This document shows, piece after piece, positions 21,443 through 33,504 of a stretch of 64,000 nt of DNA. The stretch covers positions 136,416,820 to 136,480,819 of the forward strand of contig NC_053390.1 in the NCBI RefSeq assembly GCF_905171765.1, written 5' to 3'. The notes below the pieces were generated by a model. The model searched no databases, was not told the origin of the DNA, and worked only from the letters and a program-made list of their open reading frames with translations. Every line of letters begins with the position of its first letter. The stretch's first letter is position 1. A program made the translations under genes and the position numbers. The stretch is from Bufo bufo. Taxonomy: Eukaryota; Chordata; Amphibia; Anura; Bufonidae.

Positions 21443-24103
21443 ATTAAGAGATCCAAATTGGAGATCAAATTATGACCCATCTGTGAGAAGCAAATAATTC
21501 CAATTACAGTGCACTGTAAGTTTTACCTCAGCCGCTACAACGAACAGCCGAGTCTGAGCGAAGTATTGAATACCTTCCTGCATGCCGATACGTCACTTCC
21601 GGAGCGACAAACTTTTCCTCCAAACCCACGTGGGACGCTGACAGCGCTTCAGCCGGGACGCCGGCTCTCAGCGAGCCCCGAGGAATCCGACTGACAGACC
21701 GGCAGAAAGGGAAGGTAAGCCCACACAGTGGGTGATCATCAAGCGCATATGACCATTAATCGCTAAAGCGATATCCATATGAAGAAAAAGACAGTTATAT
21801 ACAATATAACATTGACTTTATTTTAGCAAATACCACCTTGCACTGTCTGTCTATATTCGGGACAGAACCAAAAAGGACTTCTATTCTCTTTCCTTCTAGG
21901 AATCTATATGTGAATATTCATGGTCTTCTTTACCTACAGCGGTCTTTTTTACATGATATAAACCAGTATTGAATATTGGACGTTTTAAATTAATGTTACC
22001 TTTGTAGGATTGGCACAACATTGTGTGAAACCATTATCACCCAATATTAGTGTATATTTTATATTTTTATATATTTTTATTCTTTTATATATGTATCAAT
22101 TAAACATTGTGATCTGCATTTAACCATATGGTCCCGTGTGTTGAGAGTGCCGGTCTTTTCAATCATATAGTAATTTTCAGAATGGCAAATTTGGGAATGC
22201 TTTTTCAACCCAGAACAAAAAGTCTGCTTTTACGGTCACTACAAATAACTTGACCAGCTAAAACTGTGCAGATTTGGTTGAATAGAGATGTGAGACCTGT
22301 TTTTTTTTGCGCTGTGTGACAGTTATAGGTTTAATCACAGAATGACACTTCTATCAGCACGCTAGCGTGTGTCTTAGGTTTTTCTGAATCACACTATCAA
22401 TACCTTCAATGTAAGATTTTCTTTTTGGGATAGATTTCAAGTAGGCCTCAAATACCACAAACTAGTTATTTTCAGAATGGCAAATTTGGGAATGCTTTTT
22501 CAACCCAGAACAAAAAGTCTGCTTTTACGGTCACTACAAATAACTTGACCAACTAAAACTGTGCAGATTTGGTTGAATAGAGATGTGAGACCTGTTTTTT
22601 TTTTTTGCGCTGTGTGACAGTTATAGGTTTAATCACAGAATGACACTTCTATCAGCACGCTAGCGTGTGTCTTAGGTTTTTCTGAATCACACTATCAATA
22701 CCTTAAATGTAAGATTTTCTTTTTGGGATAGATTTCAAGTAGGCCTCAAATACCACAAACTAGTTATTTTCAGAATGGCAAATTTGGGAATGCTTTTTCA
22801 ACCCAGAACAAAAAGTCTGCTTTTACGGTCGCTACAAATAACTTGACCAGCTAAAACTGTGCAGATTTGGTTGAATAGAGATGTGAGACCTGTTTTTTTT
22901 TTGCGCTGTGTGACAGTTATAGGTTTAATCACAAAATGACACTTCTATCAGCACGCTAGCGTGTGTCTTAGGTTTTTCTGAATCACACTATCAATACCTT
23001 CAATGTAAGATTTTCTTTTTGGGATAGATTTCAAGTAGGCCTCAAATACCACAAACTAGTTATTTTCAGAATGGCAAATTTGGGAATGCTTTTTCAACCC
23101 AGAACAAAAAGTCTGCTTTTACGGTCACTACAAATAACTTGACCAGCTGAAACTGTGCAGATTTGGTTGAATAGAGATGTGAGACCTGTTTTTTTTTGCG
23201 CTGTGTGACAGTTATAGGTTTAATCACAGAATGACACTTCTATCAGCACGCTAGCGTGTGTCTTAGGTTTTTCTGAATCACACTATCAATACCTTCAATG
23301 TAAAATTTTCTTTTTGGGATAGATTTCAAGTAGGCCTCAAATACCACAAACTAGTTATTTTCAGAAGGGCAAATTTGGGAATGCTTTTTCAACCCAGAAC
23401 AAAAAGTCTGCTTTTACGGTCACTACAAATAACTTGACCAGCTAAAACTGTGCAGATTTGGTTGAATAGAGATGTGAGACCTGTTTTTTTTTGCGCTGTG
23501 TAACAGTTATAGGTTTAATCACAGAATGACACTTCTATCAGCACGCTAGCGTGTGTCTTAGGTTTTTCTGAATCACACTATCAATACCTTCAATGTAAGA
23601 TTTTCTTTTTGGGATAGATTTCAAGTAGGCCTCAAATACCACAAACTAGTAATTTTGAGAATGGCAAATTTGGGAATGCTTTTTCAACCCAGAACAAAAA
23701 GTCTGCTTTTACGGTCACTACAAATAACTTGACCAGCTAAAACTGTGCAGATTTGGTTGAAGAGAGATGTGAGACCTGTTTTTTTTTTTTTGCGCTGTGT
23801 GACAGTTATAGGTTTAATCACAGAATGACACTTCTATCAGCACGCTAGCGTGTGTCTTAGGTTTTTCTGAATCACACTATCAATACCTTCAATGTAAGAT
23901 TTTCTTTTTGGGATAGATTTCAAGTAGGCCTCAAATACCACAAACTAGTTATTTTCAGAATGGCAAATTTGGGAATGCTTTTTCAACCCAGAACAAAAAG
24001 TCTGCTTTTACGGTCACTACAAATAACTTGACCAGCTAAAACTGTGCAGATTTGGTTGAATAGAAATGTCAGGTCTATTTTTTAGGCGCTGGGTGACAGG
24101 CTC

Positions 24104-24400
24104 AACTTGCCCCTGATGTAATATATGGCCAAAAAATAACCACACTGTTGATGGTTAAATGCACTTGGGTGACACAGGCTCAGCCTGCACCAGATGTAGT
24201 ATACGGCCAAAAAATAACCAGACTGTTGATGGTTAAATGCACTTCTTTGACACAGGCTCAGCCTGCAGCTAATGTAGTATATGGCCAAAAAATAACCAGA
24301 CTGTTGATGGTTAAATGCACTTCGGTGACACAGGCTCAGCCTGCAGCTGATGTAGGATATAGCACAAAATAACCACACTATCGATGGTTAAATACACTTG
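24104..24400. repeat. 78-bp tandem array, about four units
   Basis: Units contain GGCCAAAAAATAACCA, TGTTGATGGTTAAATGCACT and GACACAGGCTCAGCCTGC, spaced 77-78 bp. The array belongs to the promoter-side end of the hAT element, beyond the 296-bp array. Confidence 0.9.
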
Positions 24401-24904
24401 GTGATAGCTCGTGCTGGCGCACCACAAGTCACAAAATGGCCGCCGATCACCCCAGAAAAAAAGTGATCTAAAAACGCTCTGGGCAGCCTCAAAAAAGTGA
24501 GCAAGTCAATAATAGCACTTCAATGATCCACAGCTGCAGATCGATCACAGAATGAAGTCTTTTGGAGGAGTTAATCTGCAACCTCTCCCTATACTGATCA
24601 TAGCAGAGTGACGTGCGGCGCTACGTGACTCCAGCTTAAATAGAGGCTGGGTCACATGGTGCACTGGCCAATCACAGCCATGCCAATAGTAGGCATGGCT
24701 GTGATGGCCTCTTGGGCCAAGTAGTATGACGCTTGTTGATTGGCTGCTTTGCAGCCTTTCAAAAAGCGCCAAGAAAGCGCCGAACACCGAACCCGAACCC
24801 GGACTTTTACGAAAATGTTCGGGTTCGGGTCCGTGTCACGGACACCCCAAAATTCGGTACGAACCCGAACTATACAGTTCGGGTTCGCTCATCCCTAAAT
24901 CTTA

Positions 24905-25309
24905 GGCCTCATGCACACGACCGTTGTTGTGTTCCGTTCTGCAAAATGGGATTCCTTTATTTTTGGAGGACCAACAGACATAAAGGAAAGTAAAAAAAAG
25001 ACAGGTTTGCAATGCAAATGATAGGAAAAAAACGGACGCGGCCACGCGGACGCGGATGACAATCTTGTGTGCCTCCGCGTTTTTTAGCGGTCCCATTGAC
25101 TTGAATGGGTCCGCAAACCGTTTTCCACGAAAATAATAGGACAGGTTATATTTTTTTGACTGACTGGAACCACGGATCACGGATGTGGATGGCAAACGGT
25201 GCATTAGCCGAGTTTTCAACTGACCTATTGAAAATCAATGGGTCCGCAGAAAATCACGAAAAACGGCACAACGGACACGGAATAAAACAACGGTCGTGTG
25301 CCTGAGGCC
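24905..25309. mobile_element. fold-back MITE, PIF/Harbinger-like
   Basis: Ends GGCCTCATGCACACGACCGT and ACGGTCGTGTGCCTGAGGCC, flanked by TTA at 24902-24904 and 25310-25312. It is older than the hAT beside it: the hAT target duplication AATCTTAG includes this element's first G, so the hAT landed exactly on its left edge. Confidence 0.85.
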
Positions 25310-25551
25310 TTAGGTTGTTTTTATAATTATGACACATTTTGGACCTGTAGTACGGTCACTATACCCTGGCCATGTCCTTTTAATGAACTGAACATAAACC
25401 AAGGCTACATACATAACTACTCTATATTTTATAAAATCATTTTTTTCTAATATACCTTATTTATGTTTTATTAGGTTTTCTATATGAAATAGACACCTGA
25501 AGTTCTGTCTCACTTTGGAATCTGTACAATTGTACACCGCTGACCAGGGTG

Positions 25552-27044
25552 ATAGCTAAAGGCTTATGGGCCCTGGTCCAAGAGTTAAGCTTGGGTCCCC
25601 CTTCCCTCAGTGCTTTCTAGCCAAGGGCAGGGGAGCAGCTAGCCTTTCTGCTGCCTGAGGCAAAAACGGCACCCCATGCCATATTCTCAACCTAACCCCT
25701 TCCCTCCATCCTTACTGTTAAATACATACTTGGAAAACATTACATACAGTGCTACAAAACATGCAGGGTAATACAGTGCCACATACCTCTTACATCTAGT
25801 GATGTCTCCTTTGATGTAGACGTTCTCTTTCCTCATCTTCTCCATTCAGACCAGACCGCCATAGTGATTTCTTTCAGCTATCTCTTGTCCATGCAGAGTT
25901 TGACAAACAGACATCTTAGTTTCTTACTTTTCCATCATCCTCCCCACCTTCTCAATACTTCATCATTCCACCCCAATAGTGTTCCCCAATATTATAATGC
26001 TGAATTAGTCCCCCTGAAAATAGTACCACGCACATAGTGCCCCTTCAATAAGTATTGGCATACAGTTCCCTAAAAAATAACTGTACCAAACAAATAGTGT
26101 CCCTGACAGTAATAGTGTAAACATAATGTCCCCCCAAAATAATTGTGCTAAGCTGATACTGTGCTGAGCTCCCCAAAGTCCCACCAGTAGAAATAATCTG
26201 CCAGAGTGCACTTAGTGTTAACTGTGCCCCCAATAGTAATAATGTCCCCCATTGTGCCCCAGAAGTAATGCCTCCATAGTGCCCATACTAGTAATCATGT
26301 ACCCCATAGTCCCCCAGTAGTAATAATTCTCCCTATAATGCGTGCCAGTACAAAAATATCCCCTTATAATGTGACAGTACAAAAACACCCCCTTATAATG
26401 TGTGCCAATACAAAAACACCCCCTTATAATTTGTGCCAATACAAAAACACCCCCTTATAATTTGTGCCAATACAAAAAAATACCCTCTTACAATGTACGC
26501 CAGTACGAACCCCCCCCCCCCTTATAATATGTGCCAGTGCTAAAAATTCTCCTTACAATGTACGCCAGTACAAAAAAAAACTCTTATAATATGTGCCAGT
26601 GCAAAAAATACCCCCTTATAATGTGTGCCAGTGCAAAAAATGCCCATTTATAGTGTGCTCTGGTACAAAAAATACCCCCTTATAATGTGCACAAGCACAA
26701 AAAATACCCCGTTATGTGTGCCAGTGCAAAAAATACCCCCTTCTAATGGATGCCTGTGCAAAAAATACCCCTTTATAGTGTGCGCTAGTACAAAAAATAC
26801 CCCCTTATAATGTGCACAAGCACAGAAAAATACCCTGTTATGTGTGCCAGTGCAAAAAAATGCCCCCTTCTAATGGATGCCAATGCAAAAAATACCCCTT
26901 TATAGTGTGCGCTAGTACAAAAAATACCCCCTTATAATGTGCACAAGTACAAAAACTACCCCCTTGTAATGCAACCATGTGGGCCCCTGGCTTTTGAGCC
27001 TAGTCTCAATTGAGACCACTGAGATCCCTATAGCTACGCCCCTG
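25552..27044. repeat. interspersed repeat containing a minisatellite
   Basis: The left piece AGGGTGATAGCTAAAGGC and right piece CCCTATAGCTACGCCCCTG look like inverted ends, and GGGCCC blocks occur just inside both. Between 26190 and 26965 lies a degenerate tandem repeat of about 30 bp containing CCCCCTTATAATGTGTGCCA and GTACAAAAAATA. Confidence 0.7.
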
Positions 27045-27068
27045 CGACATATCAGTGGTTTACAGGTG

Positions 27069-27240
27069 TAACAATTCCACTGGGGTCACAGTGATGCACA
27101 GGCAGGAACACACATCACTACTCCTGCCTGTGCCAGCTCCACTCTGCTAAAGCCTGGCATACATGTGCTATGCCATGCTTTAGAGGAGCGGGTACAGGCA
27201 GGAGCAGCAATGTGCTATACCGAGCTCCTGCCTGCACGCT
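27069..27240. repeat. palindromic CAGGCAGGAG repeat
   Basis: GTGATGCACAGGCAGGAA and later CAGGAGCAGCAATGTGC, with CTCCTGCCTG inverted. A similar piece lies near 54240-54380 (ACAGGCAGGAG, CTGCTCCTGCCTGCGC). Family unknown. Confidence 0.5.
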
Positions 27241-27503
27241 CTTGCTTTGCTAGCAGAGCAGAGCATTTTTTACATACAAGCATTTTACTTGCATTTGGCT
27301 GCATTTTATAAAAATTCTGCTTTGCATGTGGACTAGTAGACACTACGTATAAATGCTATGTACGATATAACATCTGCTATATCCTGTGTGAAATTAGCCC
27401 TATACTCTTACAAAAAGCATAGCCTTAGGTTTGTTTTGTCTCTTTTCTGCACCATACATTAATAATCAACGTGGAACACTGATTTGTTGTACTTTCCTTC
27501 CAG

Positions 27504-27767
27504 AACCAGTTGTTTTATGGGTTAATGAAGGTGAGAGTGCAAACCTCACTATTATGCGGAATGGATCAGCTGATTTTATCTCTTCTGTCGCCTATGCAAC
27601 TTTCAGTGGAACAGCTATTGCCGAGGAAAGAGATTTTACTCCCGTTTCTGGAGACATACTAGTGTTTGAAATTGGCCAAAGAATGTTGAATATAGCAGTA
27701 AAGACAAATGAAGATGATGCACCAGAGACAGATGAATACTTTTATGTATGGCTTTTTAACTGTACAG
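27504..27767 (+). CDS. adgrv1: adgrv1 exon F: near-complete Calx-beta repeat
   Basis: Acceptor CTTCCAG|AA in phase 1, donor ACAG|gttagt in phase 1. It encodes EPVVLWVNEGESANLTIMRNG, ATFSGTAIAEERDFTP, ILVFEIGQR and DDAPETDEYFYVWLFNCTG. This has all expected motifs: E-G-E, R-N-G, RDF and DDxPExDE. Confidence 0.96.
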
Positions 27768-27989
27768 GTTAGTGCTGTTGAGTGATTGTTAATTTCATAA
27801 TAGACCTATCATCCAGGACTTTATTTCAGCATAGACCTAACATAGGACTGACTGTAATGCAGTTTTATTATTCAGAGCACTGTTGTGGTGTTATTTGAAG
27901 AGACGTGGAGCATAGGAGTCTGTGGCTGTCATCTAGGTACTCGTTCCCCAGAATCCACCAGGGTTAGTTTTTATAGAATAAAAGTAACC

Positions 27990-28125
27990 TCTTAGTATAT
28001 TTTTAGAAGTGTGGGAGAAAACGGGGAGAGCTTACAAACTCTGTGCAAAGATAGTCCTTGGTCAGATTCGAACCCATAACACCAGCACCTCCACCAGAGT
28101 CTCCATGCTGTCCTAAAATGTCAAA
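27990..28125 (-). repeat. SINE fragment, tRNA-related
   Basis: On the minus strand it shares GGTTCGAATCTGACCAAGGA and the TTTGTAAGCTCTCCC region with the fuller copies at 38345-38615 and 52328-52585. The head has the B-box word GGTTCGAAT. Confidence 0.65.
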
Positions 28126-29411
28126 CTAAATTAAGTGAGTACATCACTTCTTTGGACTTGCTGGCAATGCGGACAATTTTTTGGTTTCTTTGTTGTATGT
28201 GACTGATATGATTTTGAATTTAAGCACCCAGCCCCAGAAACACACACACCAGAAATGACCATAAAGCACCCATTTTAGGGTGAATTTGCAAACCCTACCC
28301 ATTTCCTGTGACTATTAGCAAATCTCTCTCTCTGTTCAAAGCCTCCATCCTTGTCTCCCTGGCAATAGCGACTGTAAGTTCTGGTAACACTTTCCAAGCT
28401 ACAGCACATTTTTTATGACAGATTACGTGAATGGTTCTAATTTGAAAATGGCACGAACAAGTGACTCCTAGTAATTTCATTTTTTTATTTACAGCCTTCT
28501 TTCTTTCAATGTCTATCAATAACAACTGTATATAAATGGCACAAAATTCTGCTAAACAGAAACTGGTTATTAGTTTTACCTTGGTAATTCATTTCATACA
28601 GTGCTTAGATGATATCCTCCTAGCCAAAACCCAGAGCAGATCCAAAAGAGAAGAAACATATACAGGATAGACCTATTAACATACAACTTTGCCTGTTTCT
28701 GCTCCAGAAGCCAGACAAAGAGGAGGAGATGGCACAGATTGAGAGCTGTGATGAACTGATCTGGGCTTTGCTTGAGAGCCAGTCAGTTAGATTTGTGCTC
28801 TTCTTAAACCTTGCTCTTTTTTTTGCTCAGTGGCAGCTAGTATTCATTATTTTGGTTTGTCTGTACTTATTTTATTGACCTGATATCATTTACCTGAGTA
28901 CTCTTTGTCTTCCCCTTTGTATTTGCTACTGTGTATGACCTTGGACTCTTCCTGAGCCATTCTCCTACCTTTTGTTACAATGCTGTTTGTCTTGGTTTGA
29001 CCCTCATTGTCTCTGTTGGGGATACAGATTTGACTTTGATGTTTTTTGCCCACTGGTTCTAACCCCATTTAGCAAACCATGCTATATGTTCACTCGACCT
29101 GCAAGCAGCTCCCCTGACATCGCAACCTAGGATTCTATACCACAAGCAGAGACTGCTCTGGGTGAACTAGTTTTGGTTCCTGAGTGGGATCGCCTTTATT
29201 GAGACGGGTGTTCCGTTTCCAGGTTTAGTCCTCCATACTCTAGTTCTTGCTAAGCCAGATGACTAGCGTCAAGACAGATTACAGTTCCCTTGCCTTGTGC
29301 TCCAAGCATAATTTTGACTTTAGTAGCACACAAAAAGGACATCAAAGCTGGTTTTGGCAGCTTTCTTTTCTATCTAGAACATTTTTATAGAAATACTTAT
29401 CTTTTATGTAG
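28126..29411. other. intron, nothing firmly recognised
   Basis: The stretch 28800-29270 resembles an old interspersed repeat in texture, but no ends or motif could be fixed. No exon is expected here because flanking exons join in frame. Confidence 0.5.
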
Positions 29412-29538
29412 GAGACACTGTGGTGAGTGGAAATGGAAATGCCACAATAATTATCAAGGCTAATGACGACCCCAATGGAATATTCTACTTTGAATCCATT
29501 GATAAAACTGTAGAAGAAAGTGGAAGTAATCAGTTCAA
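29412..29538 (+). CDS. adgrv1: adgrv1 exon G: Calx-beta junction
   Basis: Acceptor TGTAG|GA in phase 1, donor TTCAA|gtaagt in phase 2. It encodes GDTVVSGNGNATIIIKANDDPNGIFYF then KTVEESGSNQ. The NDDPNG turn ends one Calx-beta domain and starts the next. Confidence 0.95.
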
Positions 29539-30137
29539 GTAAGTCTGTGCTAAGTGTGTATTTCATCTTCAATTTCTAATTAGGAAATGTATTTATTTAT
29601 TAAAACACATCTAATAATATTTTGTAAAAATACAGTACTAAACAAAAATTTAGATCCTTAGTAAATGCATTGCACGACTTATGTTCACATATGGAATATT
29701 TGGTGCAGGAATTTCTGTACCTGCCCCATACATCTTAATGGGAGTTGTAGAAATTCATGTGCATGCTGTAAAAAACAACATTTATTCTGCCACAATTCTG
29801 CCCTATGTGTTAACATACCCTATCTCTCAGAGATACTTTCACAGTTCTGCTGGTTACTATTAGAAACAGTTAATACCTTTAACTTCAGCTAGGAGTGCTT
29901 TGCGTAAAGACTACATTTCCTGAAATAAAAATTATTGTTATATTATGGATTATATGGGATATGGCATTTTACTTTATAAATAAATTGTCCCACTTTCTCA
30001 GAATGCTAAGCATGTGCTGCTTTGTGGTTAGGATTAGCTATAGTAATGCCTTTTTTATCCTAATGTCATCACTGAAAATATATTGCATTATGGTTATTAT
30101 TTATGATATATCCTATTACAAAGTGTTATCCTTTCAG

Positions 30138-30355
30138 GGTGCTGCGAGACAGAGGACATTTTGGCAGTGTTTTTCTGCACTGGCAGATTATGCAGAATGG
30201 ATCGGTTTTACGGCCAGGCCAGGAATTTAATGAAACATGGGGCATTCTCTTGTTTAATGACCAAGATGCTTTTAGATATATTACTCTCCATGCAATTTCT
30301 GATCAAATTCCAGAGTTCAACGAGTTCTATGTTTTAAAGCTGATAAATATTTCCG
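30138..30355 (+). CDS. adgrv1: adgrv1 exon H: Calx-beta core
   Basis: Acceptor TTTCAG|G in phase 2, donor TCCG|gtgcgt in phase 1. It encodes LRDRGHFGSVFLHWQI, RPGQEFNETWG, LFNDQDAFRYITLH and IPEFNEFYVLKLINISG. The usual FxxGE is replaced by FNDQD, which keeps the acidic character. Confidence 0.95.
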
Positions 30356-30418
30356 GTGCGTATATTTAACATTGTAAGCAGAAGTCAAGCATATTTTTTA
30401 AAGATCCTGTTCATTTAG

Positions 30419-30480
30419 CATATATAACATACATTAATATCTATCTATCCGTCTATCTATTGATTGATCACTATAGATAT
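30419..30480. repeat. short (TATC)n-like microsatellite
   Basis: Interrupted ATCTATC units followed by ATTGATTGATC. Confidence 0.6.
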
Positions 30481-30487
30481 ATACATA

Positions 30488-32413
30488 CAGTGCCTGGAAA
30501 AAGCATTCATACCCCTTGAACTTTTCCACATTTTTTCATGTTACAGCCGCAAACTTAAATGTATTTTATTGGGATTTTATGTGATAGACCAGCACAAAGT
30601 ATCAAGTATGTGTGAAGTAAAGAGAAAATGATACATGGTTTTCAAACTTTTTAATAAATAAAAATCAGGAAAGTGTGGTGTGCATTGAACCCCCCTGAGT
30701 CAATACTTTGTAGTACCACTTTTTGCTGTAATTACAGCTGCAAGTCTTTTGAGGTATGTCTCTACCAGCTTTGCTCATCTAGGGGCTGAAGTTTTGGCCC
30801 ATTCTTCTTTGCAAAATATCTCAAGCTCAGTCAGAATCTGATTTAGGTCTGGTCTTTGACTGGGCCATTCTAACACATGAATATGCTTTGATCTGAACCA
30901 TTCCATTGTAGCTCTGGCTGTATCTTTCGGGTCATTGTACTGCTAAGAGGTGAACCTCTGCCCCAGTCTCAAATCTTCTGCCAGGATTGCCCTGTATTTA
31001 GCTCCATACATCTTTCCATCAACTCTGTCCCTGCTGAAGAAAAGCATCCTCACATCACACATATCATTTTGGATTTAGGCCAAAAAGTTCAACTTTTGTC
31101 TCATCTGACCAGAGGACGTTCTTCTGCATGTTTGCTGTGTCCCCTTACATGACTTGTGGCAAACTACAAACAGGACTTCTTATGGCTTGCTTTCAAAAAC
31201 AGTTTATTTCTTGCCACTTTTCCATAAAGGCCAGATTTGTGGAGTACACAATTAATAGTTGTCTCGTGGACAGATGCTCCCACCTTAGGCTACTTTCACA
31301 CCTGCGTTAGGTGCGGATCCGTCTGGTATCTGCACAGACGGATCCGCACCTATAATGCAAACGCTTGTATCCGTTCAGAACGGATCCGTTTGCATTATTC
31401 TTTGAAAAAAAAGTCTAAGTCAAAACGGATCTGTCCTGACTTACATTGAAAGTCAATAGAGGACGGATCCGTTTTCAATTGCACCATATTGTGTCAGTGA
31501 AAACGGATCCTTCCCCATTGACTTACATTGTAAGGCAGGACGTTTCCGTTTGGCTCCGCATCGCCAGGCGGACACCAAAACGCTGCAAGCAGCGTTTTGG
31601 TGTCCGCATCCAGAGCGGAATGGAGGCGGAACGGAGCCAAACTGATGCATTCTGAACGGATCCTTATCCATTCAGAATGCATTGGGGCTGAAGTGATCTG
31701 TTTTGAACCGTTTGTGAGATCCCTGAAACGGATCTCACAAACGGAATTCAAAACGCCAGTGTGAAAGTATCCTTAGCTGTTGATCTCTGCATCATCTCCA
31801 GAGTGACCATGGTCCTCTTGGCTGTTTCTCTAATTAGTGCTCTACTTGCCTGGGCTGTCAGTTTAGATGGACAGCCATGTCTTGGTAGGTTTGCAGTTGT
31901 CCCATACGCCTTCTATTTTCAGATGATGGATTAAACAGTGCTCCGTGAGATGTTCAGAGCTTTTGATAATTTTTTAGAACCTAACCACGCTTTACACTTC
32001 TCCACAATTTTATCCCTGTCCTGTCTGGTGTGTTCCTTGATTTTCATGATGCTGTTTGATCACTAATGTTCTCTAACAAACCTCTGAGGCTTTCACAGAA
32101 CATCTGTAGTTATACTGAGAATTAATTATACACAGGTGGACTCTATTTACTAATTAGGTGACTTCTGAAGGCAATTGGTCACACTGGATTTTATTTAGGG
32201 GTATCAGAGTAAAGGGCGCTGAATATAAATGCACACATTTCAGAATTAAAAATGTTTAAAACCCTGTATAATTTTATTTTCTTTTCACTTCACACATACT
32301 TGCTACTTTATATTGGTCTATCACATAAAATCCCAATTAAATACCAGTTTGTGGGTTTAATGTAAAAAAAATTGTAAACATTCAAGGGGTATGAATACCT
32401 TTTCAAGCTAATG
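30488..32413 (-). mobile_element. Tc1/mariner element, decayed, with nested MITE
   Basis: The ends CAGTGCCTGGAAAAAGCATT and the inverse of AATACCTTTTCAAGCTAATG are each flanked by TA. Both are followed by ATTCATACCCCTTGAA inside. On the minus strand near 31075-31115 the transposase motif SDETKVELFG is readable, but no long frame survives. A PIF-like MITE interrupts it at 31288-31772. Confidence 0.85.
31288..31772. mobile_element. fold-back MITE, PIF/Harbinger-like, nested in Tc1
   Basis: Ends GGCTACTTTCACACC and GTGTGAAAGTATCC, with TTA at 31285-31287 and 31773-31775. The interior is rich in AACGGATCCG palindromes. Its insertion postdates the Tc1 element around it. Confidence 0.85.
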
Positions 32414-33504
32414 TACATACATTAAACCTTAATGTGCCTTGAGATCTTATGATTCATATGTTCTCTTAAAAAAATCATTTAAAAAAATCGAAATGCTTCC
32501 ATTTTAAGACAGTTGTTGACATATATGCCAGTTTTCCCAAAGGATAGAACATGATATGGATTTGATTTTGTGCATAGTGCCCTTTAATTAGCATGGAACA
32601 ACAGCACCAGTACATTGGAGATTTCTAATAATCCATTGTCTGTAGCAAGAGGAAGACTGATGTGTGTTCATACCATATTAAAACAATTATTTCAGAGAGT
32701 GATCAAATAAGTGACATTCAGGGCTAAGACCAACAGTGCCATACAATGCCTGAACTAAAAGTGCCATAAAATGCCCAAACCAAAAGTGCAGTAACGTGAA
32801 ACCTAGACCAATAGTTCTAAACAGATCCCTTTTACCTACCTGAACCATCTCACATTTACCTTTTACTTGTACAGGCTGCATTATGGCGTCAGAAATTATA
32901 GACCACAATGTGGTCTGGGAAGTAAATTACCAGACAAGGAGCTAAGGGATCATACCGTAGTAATAGGAAATTTTGGGATGAAAAAATTAGAATCTAAATA
33001 GATGGCAAGAATGCTTAATGTTGCAGGGTTAATGTTAATGTTACATATACAGCGGATGTCAGCATTTTACAGATGGCACCCTCTCCAGAGCAGAGCGGGC
33101 TGGCATATCCTGCAGGGGGCAGTGCTCCATAAGAATATACAGAATCTCCAATACACTGTATTAAAGTACAGTAGTGTATGAGAGAAGCGACTTAAAGAAC
33201 TCATGTTCAGCTCCCCCCCTTTCTTAAAGTAGAAAAGAAAGTAAAAAAAAGTTATAAAAATTCGAATCACCCCCATTTCCCCATAATAAAAATAAAGATA
33301 AACAAAAACGAAATATATAAAGATGATTTGTACCACCGCTTCCCAAAATGCCTGAACTATTTACAAACATATTTATCCTGTACGTTGAATGCCATAACCG
33401 AAAAAAATCTAAATGGCCAATTCACAGTTTTTTCATCCCTTAACCTCCCGCAAATTTTTTTATCAAAGAGTCATACACCTTGCAAAATGATGTTACTGAA
33501 AACC
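32414..33504. other. intron, nothing recognised
   Basis: AT-rich with A-runs near 33238-33320. No gene, repeat end or target duplication recognised. Confidence 0.5.

Larger units (their letters stand above)
19514..22167. mobile_element. inverted-repeat (fold-back) retroelement-like insertion
   Basis: It interrupts the 296-bp array with a 13-bp target duplication TAGTAATTTTCAG at 19501-19513 and 22168-22180. A one-sided head of about 91 bp is followed by two inverted arms of about 1,030 bp (19605-20634 and 21139-22168) around a 504-bp AT-rich spacer. The arms differ at very few positions I compared. Each arm carries a hammerhead-like hairpin. The long, variable-type target duplication and head-to-head arms fit a Penelope-like element better than a DNA transposon (inference). 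Mirrored open frames of 60-106 codons in the arms are by-products. Confidence 0.85.
19219..24063. repeat. 296-bp tandem repeat inside the hAT, about 7.5 units
   Basis: Units begin AATGGCAAATTTGGGAATGC at about 19219, 22181, 22476, 22774, 23070, 23365, 23660 and 23959 (partial). Spacing is 295-299 bp, varying mainly in a T-run. Copies are nearly identical. The first is separated from the rest by the insertion at 19514-22167, so the array was originally continuous. Confidence 0.95.
13135..24897 (-). mobile_element. autonomous-type hAT transposon, 11.8 kb, decayed
   Basis: The left end is TAGAGTTGAGCGAAC and the right end is GTTCGCTCATCCCTA. These are inverted and hAT-like. Perfect 8-bp target duplications AATCTTAG lie at 13127-13134 and 24898-24905. 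The interior has, from left to right, a 141-bp tandem array, a minus-strand transposase with BED finger, a first copy of a 296-bp repeat, a 2.65-kb nested inverted-repeat insertion, about six more 296-bp copies, a 78-bp array and a GAACCCGAAC-rich end. It accounts for most of the intron's length. Confidence 0.95.

Noticed and set aside
24733..24993. 86-codon frame with Arg-Val repeats
   Set aside because: It arises from the GTTCGGGTTCGGGTCCG-rich end of the hAT and crosses the transposon boundary.
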